DNA from: SB15 sp964557285
GTDB taxonomy: Bacteria > Chloroflexota > Anaerolineae > Aggregatilineales > J027
DNA: 56,688 nucleotides
Direction: 5' to 3'
Assembly: GCA_964557285.1 (NCBI GenBank)
Contig: CAZKZS010000002.1
Location: 1 to 56,688 of the forward strand
Shown here one piece after another: positions 1-8,495 of the stretch (position 1 is its first letter; every line of letters starts with the position of its first letter). A model generated the notes under the pieces. That model was not told the origin of the DNA, ran no database searches, and saw only the letters and a program-made list of their open reading frames with translations. Made by a program: the position numbers and the translations under genes.

Positions 1-100
1 GCACGGAGATAACGAACATCACAACGGAAAAGACAGCGCGGCGGGATTTCAGCAGCGCGTTGAGGGCCCCGAAGAAAGGGGTGCGGTCAGCTTTGTTCAT
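1..100 (-). CDS. Holin-like membrane protein, N-terminal part (gene crosses the window ends)
   Basis: Translation from ATG at 100 gives 33 residues: a basic start, a double Arg, then a hydrophobic stretch (AVFSVVMFVISV) that runs off position 1. The last bases of the window repeat the first four (gcac); with that 4-base overlap the reading continues in frame into the fragment at 56395-56688. The joined protein would be 129 aa with two membrane segments near the N-terminus and a charged C-terminal tail, as in phage holins. It lies between fibre genes and the SH3/endolysin genes, which fits a lysis role. Function is inferred from topology and context. Confidence 0.6.
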   Translation of the reverse strand, partial: MNKADRTPFFGALNALLKSRRAVFSVVMFVISV

Positions 101-482
101 GAGTCGGCTCCCTTAGTATTGGACGCGGCCGGACGGGGAGTCCAGCGCGTGCCCGGAGAAACTTGAGGTGTTCTATGATCCATTTTAGCACATCTGTGCT
201 AGGGATGCTGCCGGGATTGTCGAGGAAATCTTCGAGCCGTTCCCAGTCGGCTTCAATTCGCAGGCTGTCCTGGTGATGGCGTTCAAATTCCTGAGCCATC
301 GACTCGGCCAGGATGTCGGCCTGCGGCCGGGCCGCTTCCAGCTGGGCCGCTGTTGGCGGCGCGATATCGGATCGATTCCAGCGGGTGATTCGTTCCCCGC
401 TGTGGTCATTCAAAATCTCGTAGTCGACGGCCGGTTGCAGATCGGGATACAACACAAGCAGTCGGTGAATCAGGCTACTCAT
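87..482 (-). CDS. Putative tail-fibre assembly chaperone (XkdW-like)
   Basis: This 131-aa protein has the pattern seen in small proteins encoded next to tail fibres: a short strand-rich start (VDYEILNDHSGERITRWN) followed by PPTAAQLEAARPQA, resembling the W...PT..EL signature of XkdW and fibre-assembly proteins. The rest is helical and charged. It overlaps the fibre gene upstream by 8 bases and the holin start downstream by 14 bases, so the three are probably translationally coupled. I infer that it helps fold or attach the fibre proteins; the family match is by eye. A TAGCAC-N4-GTGCTA palindrome lies inside it at 186-201. Confidence 0.5.
   Translation of the reverse strand: MSSLIHRLLVLYPDLQPAVDYEILNDHSGERITRWNRSDIAPPTAAQLEAARPQADILAESMAQEFERHHQDSLRIEADWERLEDFLDNPGSIPSTDVLKWIIEHLKFLRARAGLPVRPRPILREPTHEQS
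186..201. repeat. TAGCAC-N4-GTGCTA palindrome (second copy)
   Basis: TAGCACATCTGTGCTA, with the same 6-base arms and 4-base centre as at 16612-16627, but inside a coding region near the start of the lysis genes. Confidence 0.4.
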
Positions 483-1146
483 CGCGCAGAAGCACTCCTG
501 TTAAAAACGTGTAAGCAAGGGACGCATAGACCGACTGATCGCTGCCGGTGGCCTGGTAGACCACGATGGTGTATTTGTCACTCAGGCTGGTCACCCGGAA
601 TCGGAACTCGGTGTGCGCGGTGCGCCCGTCATTGAGCAGATTGTAACCGCTCAGGTAAAAGGCGCCGTTGATATACAGCTGGATGAACCAGCTGTAGCTG
701 CCCCCGAAGGCAAGTTGCCAGGTGATGGTGGTGTTCAGGCTCCAAACCCCGGTACGCGGCGGGGTAAATTCATAGGTACTCGTGTTGAAGCAGCCGCCGA
801 AGTCCCAGAGCAGGCTGTTAAAACGCACGACCGTAGGGGTGGCTGTTGGCACGGTCGTATGGTTGCTCTGATAAACGCTGAAGGCGGGCGGCCGCTGGAT
901 CAGTGGGCCGTAGGTGGCGCTGCTCGTTTTGACATACAGCCGCCCGGCGCTGGTAAACAGCAGGGACCTCCCCGCTGTTGGCGTAATGGCGGGAAGGTTG
1001 TCCAGGGTCAGCAGGCCGGGGTCGAACGGCGTCGTGCCCGCCAGCAGGCCGGTGATGGCGCTGTCCAGTTCAGACAGCGGGGTGTTGAGATTGGCAGTCG
1101 AGCGCAGGGCGCCAAAGCTGATAGGGGTGTGGTGGTTAATGGTCAT
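475..1146 (-). CDS. C1q-like tail fibre / receptor-binding protein 1
   Basis: The protein is 223 aa. Its first ~40 residues (HTPISFGALRSTANLNTPL, then SELDSAITGLLAG) match the N-termini of the next two genes and are probably the common virion-attachment segment. From about residue 95 the sequence is beta-rich with C1q/TNF-type jelly-roll features: a strand pattern FSVYQSN...VRFNSLLWDFGG, FTPPRTGVWSLNTTITW, then LYINGAFYLSGY and a hydrophobic end FLTGVLLRDE. C1q-like heads are common at the tips of phage receptor-binding proteins. It is the last of three tandem paralogues. Confidence 0.75.
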   Translation of the reverse strand: MTINHHTPISFGALRSTANLNTPLSELDSAITGLLAGTTPFDPGLLTLDNLPAITPTAGRSLLFTSAGRLYVKTSSATYGPLIQRPPAFSVYQSNHTTVPTATPTVVRFNSLLWDFGGCFNTSTYEFTPPRTGVWSLNTTITWQLAFGGSYSWFIQLYINGAFYLSGYNLLNDGRTAHTEFRFRVTSLSDKYTIVVYQATGSDQSVYASLAYTFLTGVLLRDE

Positions 1147-1154
1147 GATCGCCT

Positions 1155-1820
1155 CTATGGAATAAAGGTGCCGATGAAATAGCTGCCCGCCTTCAGGGTG
1201 AAGCTGTTGGCGCCGGCGCCTGCCTGGATGAGGAGCAGGTCGGCGTTGGGCGTGGAGACCTCAGCCTGCCCCCTGACTATTAAGGTCGTGAGTACATTGG
1301 GAGTCAGCGGCCCGCGATGGCTGTTTCCCACGATGGTGGCAAGGGTATTGCGGATGGCATACCCTTGCGGCTGGACCGACGAAACAGTGGTGATCATATT
1401 CAGCACAGCCAGCACCTCGTAGAACCCTGCCTTCTTCGGTTTCCAGGCGAAGGTGGCGGCGTCCCACTCGCCGAGGGTGTCCACCACCGGGTCGTTGAAC
1501 TGGACAGTCGTGATGCTGGAAATGGTCTGGTCAGCGGCCGTCCGCACCTTGAGCTTGCCCCCGGTGACCTCGTTGAGGCTGTGCTGGACGCCGTCGCTGT
1601 CCTTGCTGACCATCTGCCCGCTCAGGGCGTACAGGCGCAGATGGGCAGCCGCCGGGGTGCCAGGGGCGGCGCCGTTGTTGACGAACAGCGCGGCACTGAA
1701 CTGTTCCTCCCCAGCCAGGCAGCGGGCGATGGCGCTGTCCAGCTGGGACAGCCGGGTGTTGATCTGAGGGCTGTTCAGCGGGGCGCCGTAGCGGATCGGG
1801 TGGTGCAGTGTCTTCGTCAT
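1155..1820 (-). CDS. C1q-like tail fibre / receptor-binding protein 2
   Basis: The protein is 221 aa from ATG at 1820; that ATG overlaps the stop of the preceding fibre gene (ATGA), while longer upstream in-frame sequence is shadow of the neighbouring gene. It shares the N-terminal segment of its paralogues (HHPIRYGAPLNSPQINTRL, SQLDSAIARCLAG) and a middle part EVTGGKLKVRTAADQTI close to the gene at 1817-2485. The C-terminal half is beta-rich with FAWKPKKAGFYEVLAVLNM, a typical C1q strand pair, and ends in a hydrophobic strand. Role: adhesin at the tail tip, inferred from fold and position. Confidence 0.75.
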   Translation of the reverse strand: MTKTLHHPIRYGAPLNSPQINTRLSQLDSAIARCLAGEEQFSAALFVNNGAAPGTPAAAHLRLYALSGQMVSKDSDGVQHSLNEVTGGKLKVRTAADQTISSITTVQFNDPVVDTLGEWDAATFAWKPKKAGFYEVLAVLNMITTVSSVQPQGYAIRNTLATIVGNSHRGPLTPNVLTTLIVRGQAEVSTPNADLLLIQAGAGANSFTLKAGSYFIGTFIP

Positions 1821-2485
1821 GGCACCAGGTGGCAGTACAGATAGGTCGGCGCTTTGAGCGTCAGGGCGTTCGCATAGAGGACCGTCACGGTGATGAGATC
1901 GCTGGACGGGGTAGTGACCTGTACGAGGTCTTCGACGAAGGCGGTCGTGATCACACTCGCCTGGGTGACCGGGTTCTGGGTGCCGCTGCTGGAATGGCTG
2001 CCGTTGAGGTTGATGTACGCCGCGACGGTGCCCGGTGTGGTCACAAAGCAGCCGATCTGGGCACGCACCCAGTAGTAGCCGGCCCGCTTGGGTTTGACGG
2101 CGTAGCTGACCGCGTCCCATTCGCTGTCCTTGTCTTCGTCGACAGTCGCAAACTGGACGACCGTCTCGGCGGTCGGGGTAATAACCTGGTCGGTCGTGCG
2201 GCGCACGCGCACTTTGCCGCCCGACACTTCGTCCACCTGTCGCACCGTGCCGCCGTCGTCAATCGTGTACAGCACCTTGTTGAGTGCGAACAGCAGCACC
2301 CGGCCGGCAGCCGCCGGCGGGTCGGGAATCTGGGTCACTTCCTTGATGAGCAGCCCCGGATCGAAGGCTGCCACGCCGCTCAGCAGGTTGCGGATCGCCT
2401 GGTCGAGCGAACCGAGCGGGGTGTTGACAGCGGCGGTCGAGCGCAGGGCGCCAAAGCTGATAGGGGTGTGGTAGAAGGTGCTCAT
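1817..2485 (-). CDS. C1q-like tail fibre / receptor-binding protein 3
   Basis: The protein is 222 aa and is first of the tandem fibre genes in transcription order. The N-terminus HTPISFGALRSTAAVNTPL followed by LDQAIRNLLSG is nearly the same as in the gene at 475-1146, while the stretch EVSGGKVRVRRTTDQVI matches the gene at 1155-1820, so it looks like a mosaic of the two. The C-terminal domain has the C1q-type VSYAVKPKRAGYYWVRAQIG strand pattern. An ATGA overlap couples it to the next fibre gene. It probably forms or decorates the receptor-binding tip. Confidence 0.75.
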   Translation of the reverse strand: MSTFYHTPISFGALRSTAAVNTPLGSLDQAIRNLLSGVAAFDPGLLIKEVTQIPDPPAAAGRVLLFALNKVLYTIDDGGTVRQVDEVSGGKVRVRRTTDQVITPTAETVVQFATVDEDKDSEWDAVSYAVKPKRAGYYWVRAQIGCFVTTPGTVAAYINLNGSHSSSGTQNPVTQASVITTAFVEDLVQVTTPSSDLITVTVLYANALTLKAPTYLYCHLVP

Positions 2486-2500
2486 GATCTCTCCTTAAGA

Positions 2501-4471
2501 TTAAGACGGCCGGACGGCCACACTCTGGGCGGTCATCAGGGCGTCGACAATCGATTCGATGGTGCCCTGCCCGGCGGCGCAGGACACCCCGATCTGGTGG
2601 TTGCGCCGCACCCCGTCGGCGATCAGTTTTTCGGTCAGGTCGAAGCGCAGTTCAACGGGTGCGTTGGCCGCCTGCCAGGGGCCGTAGGTGTTGGAGTTCA
2701 GGTCCTTGAGGCTGCTGGTCATGTCGCTGCCATTGACCGAGAGCGAGATCATGCGCGGGTGGTCGGTGTCATCGAAAATGCCGTAAGTGATGCCGTGTGT
2801 ATGGTTGGGCAGGGTGATGCTGTGCTGGTGGCCGCTGTCGGCGGCGGACGTATACCAGTAGGTCGGGTAGGGATTCCACATGGCGCCGCCGCCGTCCCCC
2901 ACAAACACCGTGCCTTCGTCGTTGTTGCCGAGAATGCCATACACCTCGTAGCGGTAAAAGTTGATGCTGGCCCCGTTGACCGGGCCGGGAAAGTCCGGCG
3001 AGACCACCCCGACCAGGTGGCGGTGCGCCCCGTCCTCGTTGGAGGAGATGACCTGTCCGCCGCCGGACGCGGCTGCCAGGGCGGTGGCCCGCAGCGGCCG
3101 CGTTTGCAGCGTCAGGATGCAGCGGTGCAGGTACAGCACCGCGTTGCTGATTTGAATAGGAATGATGACGCTGTGGCTGGGCGCAATTTCCCGTTCCTTC
3201 GTGTCGGTGTATTTGGTGGGCACCGGCTGGGGCACCGCCCGCGCCACCTCCAGCCGTTTGAGACGGCCCACGATCAGGTCGGTGTCGTCCGCCAGTTCCG
3301 CGTCAACGCTGGCGACGGTCAGGGTGTATTCCCGCCTGGCGTCGGCGGTGTAGGTCACAGTGACCGCCAGCACCCAGAATTTGGCGTCGACGGTGGCGAA
3401 ATGGACCGGCTGGGTGCCGTCCATGACCAGCCCTTTGTAACGCAGCCAGATGAGGCTGCCGGGCCGCACACTGTCCGGCAGGGTTTTGCAGCGCACCCTA
3501 TACGCGACCTGTGGGTCTTTGCGCCGGAGCAGCCACTGGACGGTTTTGTCGTACAGCGCGTTGGCGGCCAGCGTCAGGTCGGTGTCGGAGTTGCTGATGG
3601 GGTTGATCGTGTCATCCTGCGGCGCTTCCTCATGCGGGCCGTAGGCCAGGATCGAGGTTTCATCCTCGATGTAGTATTCGAGGCCGGACCCGTCGAGTCG
3701 GGGACGGCTTTTGATGGGGTACGGGCTGGTGCGGTCGCTGTGCTCCAGCGTGAGCTGGCTCAGGCCGCGTCCCCCACCGAGCGGCAGCGCCCGGTTGACC
3801 AGCTGGGTGGAAGTCCGCACATATTGAAGCTCGCCCACGATGCCGAGGATGGTGCTGCTGACCGCATCGGGCGGCAGCCGGCGCAGGTTGGTGGCGACGA
3901 CACCTGCATACTGCCCGAAAGGGCCGATTTCAACCGTGCGCGGCTGGGTGATGTCGCGGCGGAGGTGGTAGCCGAACTGCTTGACGGTTTCGAGCATGAT
4001 CGCCAGCGGCGAGACGCCGGCGTACCGCCCATACACCAGGTCCGGGCTGGACACGACCACCGCGCTCCAGGCTGGGGTTGCCAGTGCCGCCAGGTCTTTC
4101 ATCGCTTTTTCCAGCCCAACGTTTTCATGCACCAGGCTCTGTCCGACGGTGCGGCTGGTGCGGAGTTCGTCCATGAGGTCGCTGCCCTGGATGAGGAAGG
4201 TGCCGCTGCCCTTGCCGGGCTGATAGCTGCGGGTCAGCACGATTCCCTCGAAGATGACCGTATTGCGGCGCTTGAGTTGGATCCGCCGCTGCTCGGTGAG
4301 CAGGTCGACGACTCGAACATCCGCCGCCGGGCATTCGAGTTCAAACGATCCGGTTTTGTCGAGCGAATCGGTCAGGCTGGCGCGGAGAATGCTGTACACC
4401 GGGCCTTTGCCCAGCGGGTTCCCCTGGGCGTCATAGACCCGCGCCTGAAGCAGGGATTGTTTGTTGCTCAT
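2501..4471 (-). CDS. Tail-tip / hub-associated minor tail protein
   Basis: The protein is 656 aa. The first ~370 residues resemble siphovirus hub-type proteins (the ReqiPepy6 Gp37-like / minor-structural group), with IFEGIVLTRSYQPGKGSGTF, DLMDELRTSRTVG and a C-proximal YTLTVASVDAELADDT end to the hub part. The C-terminal third is a His-rich fibre-like section with three H-x-H motifs (GAHRHL, GHQHSI, HTHG), as in metal-binding phage fibre tips. It follows Dit with a 4-base overlap (4468-4471), the usual order Dit-hub-fibres. Hub role is inferred from position and partial motif similarity. Confidence 0.7.
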   Translation of the reverse strand: MSNKQSLLQARVYDAQGNPLGKGPVYSILRASLTDSLDKTGSFELECPAADVRVVDLLTEQRRIQLKRRNTVIFEGIVLTRSYQPGKGSGTFLIQGSDLMDELRTSRTVGQSLVHENVGLEKAMKDLAALATPAWSAVVVSSPDLVYGRYAGVSPLAIMLETVKQFGYHLRRDITQPRTVEIGPFGQYAGVVATNLRRLPPDAVSSTILGIVGELQYVRTSTQLVNRALPLGGGRGLSQLTLEHSDRTSPYPIKSRPRLDGSGLEYYIEDETSILAYGPHEEAPQDDTINPISNSDTDLTLAANALYDKTVQWLLRRKDPQVAYRVRCKTLPDSVRPGSLIWLRYKGLVMDGTQPVHFATVDAKFWVLAVTVTYTADARREYTLTVASVDAELADDTDLIVGRLKRLEVARAVPQPVPTKYTDTKEREIAPSHSVIIPIQISNAVLYLHRCILTLQTRPLRATALAAASGGGQVISSNEDGAHRHLVGVVSPDFPGPVNGASINFYRYEVYGILGNNDEGTVFVGDGGGAMWNPYPTYWYTSAADSGHQHSITLPNHTHGITYGIFDDTDHPRMISLSVNGSDMTSSLKDLNSNTYGPWQAANAPVELRFDLTEKLIADGVRRNHQIGVSCAAGQGTIESIVDALMTAQSVAVRPS

Positions 4472-5331
4472 AGGCGGTACGCATCCTCGTAATACAGGGA
4501 CATGACGGCAATGGTGGCGCCGGTGTGATAAAACTCGAAGATGTTTTCGCCGGGTTCGAGCCGCATCCAGTACCGCTGGTCTTCCGGGATGACGAGCCGG
4601 TCCAGCGCCAGCGATTCATCGGTGTCGCCGGTGTAGTAGACCAGCAGGTCGCCGCAGTCGAGGGTCAGGGTCTGGTTGTTGGCGATGGTGCCGTTGTAGG
4701 TCAGGATTTCGGCGTAGCCGCCGCGCTGCCCCTGGCGTTTGATGGTGAAGCCGGTCACCCCGGCAGAGGTGCCCCGGATGTCGAAGCGCGGGAAGGTGTC
4801 CGCGTTGCCCTTGTTGATATAACTCAGGACAATGCCGTTCAGCAGGTTGCGGTTGATGACGCCGCTGTCGAAGCTGCCGCCGTCATCGAACTTGCCGCCG
4901 TCATCGAAGTAGCCCGCCAGGTCGTTGCTGTACCAGGTCGGGTCATCGGCCTGGAAGTGGAGGGTGAGGGGGTGCAGGCGGTCGGTGCCATTGTCGGCAT
5001 TCTGGGGCAGCGGGTTGTTCTGGATGCGTGCCCAGGTCCAGAGCGGGTAGGCCAGGTCAGCGGGTTTCCACCAGAAGCGGCGCTTGCCGAGGGTGGTCAG
5101 CTGCCCGACGGCCCGGCGCTGGGCCGCCATCTGCGCCGGGGTGTCGGCAGTCAGGTTGAACCGGATCACAATCTGCCCGGTTTCGATGGGCGCCCGGTCG
5201 AACCCCCATAAATCCAGCGCTCCGTCGGCGCCAATGAGCTTCTCAGCCGCCGGCAGGGTGTTGCCGAAGTTGTTGAAAAACGACGACACGTTGGGAAAAT
5301 CGTAGTCGGCGAACCGGAACCATTGAGTCAT
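4468..5331 (-). CDS. Distal tail protein (Dit-like)
   Basis: The protein is 287 aa, a normal Dit length. It starts with a compact beta region and contains a DLWGFDRAPIETGQIVIRFNL segment typical of the N-terminal ring domain, then WWKPADLAYPLWTWARI and LHPLTLHFQADDPTWYS, which recur in Dit proteins where the second domain begins. The C-terminal half is strand-rich (galectin-like in the family) and ends EPGENIFEFYHTGATIAVMS, like other Dit C-termini. It lies between tape measure and hub gene, the standard siphovirus order. Dit forms the hexamer joining tail tube to the tip. Confidence 0.8.
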   Translation of the reverse strand: MTQWFRFADYDFPNVSSFFNNFGNTLPAAEKLIGADGALDLWGFDRAPIETGQIVIRFNLTADTPAQMAAQRRAVGQLTTLGKRRFWWKPADLAYPLWTWARIQNNPLPQNADNGTDRLHPLTLHFQADDPTWYSNDLAGYFDDGGKFDDGGSFDSGVINRNLLNGIVLSYINKGNADTFPRFDIRGTSAGVTGFTIKRQGQRGGYAEILTYNGTIANNQTLTLDCGDLLVYYTGDTDESLALDRLVIPEDQRYWMRLEPGENIFEFYHTGATIAVMSLYYEDAYRL

Positions 5332-5334
5332 GCC

Positions 5335-8300
5335 TTAAAAGTCTCCTTCTCCATAACCGAGCCGCTGGAGTTCAGCCACGATGCCGCGTCCGACCTGGCG
5401 GCCCGCTTCCTCGGTCGCGTCCTTGCCCGCCACCTGCACCGTGATTTCAATCACGGTGCGGCGGCGGTCGCGGCGGTCATCCTGCGCGGCCTGGGGGGCG
5501 AGCGGCAGCGGTGCGTTCAGCGGCAGGGCGGGCGCGGGTTGCAGGGCCAGGGGGGAAAACGCACTCCCGGCGGCCGCGTTCAGGCCGTTCATGGCGTTGG
5601 TGATGCCGCGCAGCCCCAGTTCAAACGGCGTCGGCGAGCCGGGGATGAGCCAGTCCGGCACGTCGATCCCGCCGAGCTTGCTGGTCAGGCTGTCGAGCGG
5701 CCCCAGCACCGTGTCGATGGCGCTTTTGATGCCGTCGATGCCTCGTTTTACGCCGTCGAACACCAGCGCAAGCGCATCGGCGGGAGTCCGAACCATTCGG
5801 AGTCGGCTGGTCAGGCTGTCCAGCACCGGGACGACCGCCGCCTGAATGAAGGCCCAGGCCGCTTGCAGCGCCGGGTACAGGATGGTGTTCCAGGTGTCGC
5901 TGACCAGGGTAATCGCGTCGTTGAGACGCCCCTCCAGGAAGTCAGCGGCGTCGCTCAGGATGGGCAGGATTTTGTCCTGGAACCACGCCCAGACGACTTG
6001 CAGGGCAGGCTGCAAGATGAACGTCCACAGGGCCGCCGCCGCCAGCACCGCGACGCGCATCGCTTCCATGAGGAAGCTCGCCACCGACTCCAGCACGGGC
6101 AGCAGCTGAAGGCTGATGAAGTCCCAGACCTCGCTCAGGGCGGGTTGCAGGGTGTGGCGCCAGAAGTCAGCCGCAGTCTGGAGCGCCAGTGGGACGTTGA
6201 CGGCCAGCCAGTCCACGACCTCGCTCAGCACGGGCAGCAGCTGAAGGCTGATGAAGTCCCAGACGGTGCTCAGGGCGGGCTGGAGCGTGCTGCGCCAGAA
6301 GTCAGCCGCCGCTTGCACGGCCAGCGGGAGGTGGGTTTGCAGCCACAGCACCACGTCCTGGAGGGTCGGGAGGACGCTGGTCTGGATAAAGTCCCAGACG
6401 GTGCTCAGGGCGGGTTGGAGCGTGCTGCGCCAGAAGTCAGCCGCCGCTTGTACCGCCACCGGGAGGTGATCGGCGAGCCAGGCGGCGACCTCCCGCAGGG
6501 CCGGGACGACGCTGGTCTGGATGAAGGCCCAGACCGCTTGCAGGGCCGGGAGCAGCGTGGTGTCCCAGAACTCGGCGGCGGCCTGAATCGCCGTCGGCAG
6601 GTGGTCGGCCAGCCAGCCGGCAAAGGTGATCAGCGCAGGGATCAGCTGGTCGGTCAGCAGGCCCCAGCCGGCCACCAGCGCCGGGAGCAGGGTCGTCTCC
6701 CAGAATCCGGCCAGCAGGGTTACCCCGTTAATGAGCTGGACGCCGAGCCAGACGGCCAGCGCGGCCACGGCCGGAATGACCTCGTTGAGGATGAACTGCC
6801 CGGCAATCTGCAAGTCCGGGAGCAGGGTTGTGCGGATAACCTCGGCGGTCGCGCTAAACGCGCTGGAGAGGGCGTCGAGCATGGCACTGATCGCCGGGCC
6901 GACAACGTTCATGAACCGTTCAGCCTGGTCGCGGGCCAGCCCGAAATTGACCAGCAGCCCTTCGATCCACGACTGCCCCAGCGACTCCGCGTCCCCACCC
7001 AGCCCGAAGGCGGCCTTGATGGCTTCCAGCAGGCCGAACGACTCCACGTCGTCGAGGAACCAGCCGAGGGCAAGGCGCAGGAAGTCCAGCCCGGTGCGAA
7101 GCTGGCGGACCGCGCCGTCGAGGAAGGTGCGGATGCCGCCGAAGTTCTCGGTGTAGGCCAGATACAGCCCGCCAAGGGCGGCCACGATCAGCCCGACAGG
7201 CGACACAAGGACACCCAGCGCGGCGCTGATACCAAGAAAGACCCCGCCGAGGGTGACCAGCCCGGTCGCCAGCGCCCCCGCCGCCAGGACGGCCCGCCCC
7301 AGCCCGTCGACGAGCGGTTGGTTTTCGCCGATCCATTCCCGGATTTCGCCGATCAGGGGCCGGATCGCCTGGGTCGCGGTGAGGACCATCGGCAGAAACA
7401 GGCTGCCGAGTTCAATGGTGGTGGCGCTGATGGAGGATTTGAGCAGGTCGAACTGGGCCGCCGGGCTTGCCATCTGGATGTCCTGGGCGGCAGCGGTCGC
7501 GCCGTCAACGCCGCTCAGGAAGTTCGCAAAAAACGCCTCAGCCCCTTCATTGGTGAGGGCAATCGCGCCGCGCAGGGCTTCGGAATCGGTGATGATGCCG
7601 TCGAAGCTGCTGCCGCCCGCTTCCTTGATGGCCTCGTAGGCGCCGGCCAGTCCCAGCGCGTCGACCATCGCCTGCCCGCTCTCGTAGCCCAGCCCGGCGA
7701 TGATTTCCTTGAGTTCCGTGCCGGGGTTCTGGAGTCGAAGCATCATCTGGTTAAGAAAGGACGAGGCTTGCCCGGCGCTGTACCCCTGCGTGGTCAGGTA
7801 CGCGAACATGGCGCCGAGTTCGTCGAACGCGATGCCCATCGCGTTGGCGGTGCCCGTGACGTTTCCAATCGTCCCGGCGAGTTCGTCCATGGTCAGGACG
7901 CCGGCCCCGACGGTCTGGGTCATGACATCGCTGGCGAACGCCGCTTCGTCGGCGGAGAATCCGTAGGCGTTCATAACCGCGATGAGGCCCGACGTGGTGC
8001 CGCGCAGGTCGGCGGCGCCGGCCTCGGAAGTGGCGATGGACTGTTCCAGGATCGCCATGTGGGTCGAGGCGTCCGAAACGCCGGAGACGATTTCGTAGAA
8101 GGCTTCGGCGGTAGCCTGCGGCCCGGCCCGGCTGTTGGCGCCCAGGTTGAGGATGTCTTCGGAGAGTGTCTTGATGTCGGCGTCGCTGGCTTTGAGGATG
8201 GCCTGGACGTTCGTCATCGATTCGTCGAAGGACATGGCCTGCCGGGTGGCCAGGCTCAGCCCGGCCACCAGCGGTGCGGTCAGGCCGCCCAGCGAGAGGC

Positions 8301-8427
8301 CCGCATCCAGCAGCGACTCGCCGAGGCTGCGGAACCCACTGGTCAGCCCGTCGAGGGCGCCGTCGAGGACCGGCGAAGCGTCGTCCGTCGCCCGGAGGAT
8401 GATTTCAATCACGTTGGAGGCGGCCAT
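5335..8427 (-). CDS. Tail tape measure protein
   Basis: At 1030 aa this is the longest real gene in the window, placed between the frameshifted tail chaperone and Dit. The N-terminal 250 residues match the TP901-type tape measure core: FDESMTNVQAILKASDAD, ILNLGANSRAGPQATAEAFY and ATSEAGAADLRGTT. The middle has hydrophobic segments (residues ~360-430). From about residue 560 to 930 there are seven or eight ~45-residue repeats built on AADFWRSTLQPALSTVWDFI. The protein sets tail length and is likely injected with DNA. A 15-bp palindrome copy (5787-5801) lies inside the gene. Confidence 0.93.
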   Translation of the reverse strand: MAASNVIEIILRATDDASPVLDGALDGLTSGFRSLGESLLDAGLSLGGLTAPLVAGLSLATRQAMSFDESMTNVQAILKASDADIKTLSEDILNLGANSRAGPQATAEAFYEIVSGVSDASTHMAILEQSIATSEAGAADLRGTTSGLIAVMNAYGFSADEAAFASDVMTQTVGAGVLTMDELAGTIGNVTGTANAMGIAFDELGAMFAYLTTQGYSAGQASSFLNQMMLRLQNPGTELKEIIAGLGYESGQAMVDALGLAGAYEAIKEAGGSSFDGIITDSEALRGAIALTNEGAEAFFANFLSGVDGATAAAQDIQMASPAAQFDLLKSSISATTIELGSLFLPMVLTATQAIRPLIGEIREWIGENQPLVDGLGRAVLAAGALATGLVTLGGVFLGISAALGVLVSPVGLIVAALGGLYLAYTENFGGIRTFLDGAVRQLRTGLDFLRLALGWFLDDVESFGLLEAIKAAFGLGGDAESLGQSWIEGLLVNFGLARDQAERFMNVVGPAISAMLDALSSAFSATAEVIRTTLLPDLQIAGQFILNEVIPAVAALAVWLGVQLINGVTLLAGFWETTLLPALVAGWGLLTDQLIPALITFAGWLADHLPTAIQAAAEFWDTTLLPALQAVWAFIQTSVVPALREVAAWLADHLPVAVQAAADFWRSTLQPALSTVWDFIQTSVLPTLQDVVLWLQTHLPLAVQAAADFWRSTLQPALSTVWDFISLQLLPVLSEVVDWLAVNVPLALQTAADFWRHTLQPALSEVWDFISLQLLPVLESVASFLMEAMRVAVLAAAALWTFILQPALQVVWAWFQDKILPILSDAADFLEGRLNDAITLVSDTWNTILYPALQAAWAFIQAAVVPVLDSLTSRLRMVRTPADALALVFDGVKRGIDGIKSAIDTVLGPLDSLTSKLGGIDVPDWLIPGSPTPFELGLRGITNAMNGLNAAAGSAFSPLALQPAPALPLNAPLPLAPQAAQDDRRDRRRTVIEITVQVAGKDATEEAGRQVGRGIVAELQRLGYGEGDF
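5787..5801. repeat. Dispersed 15-bp palindrome, copy 1
   Basis: TCCGAACCATTCGGA; one mismatch to TCCGAAC-N-GTTCGGA. Inside the tape measure gene. Confidence 0.7.
5870..6760 (-). repeat. Tandem ~45-residue repeats in the tape measure gene
   Basis: About seven to eight copies of a ~135-base unit encode the pattern hydrophobic-LP-x-A-x-QAAADFW-x-x-TLLPAL-x-x-VWDFI. Copies near 6250-6330 and 6385-6470 are almost identical at DNA level, which suggests recent duplication. Tape measures often carry such tryptophan-spaced repeats. Confidence 0.75.
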
Positions 8428-8495
8428 GCCCCAGCGGCGCTCCCTGAGCTAGTGTGTACGAGGTGTGCTGGCGGCGTGAGAAGGAATCGGCGGGG

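Noticed and set aside
1808..4492. 894-codon open frame on the plus strand
   Set aside because: It lies opposite the fibre and tail-tip genes, has low-complexity Arg/Gly/Asp/Val-rich composition typical of antisense frames in high-GC DNA, and has no ribosome site.
5870..6760. CRISPR-like regular repeats
   Set aside because: The regular ~135-base units are coding repeats in the tape measure gene, without spacers of uniform length or a leader.
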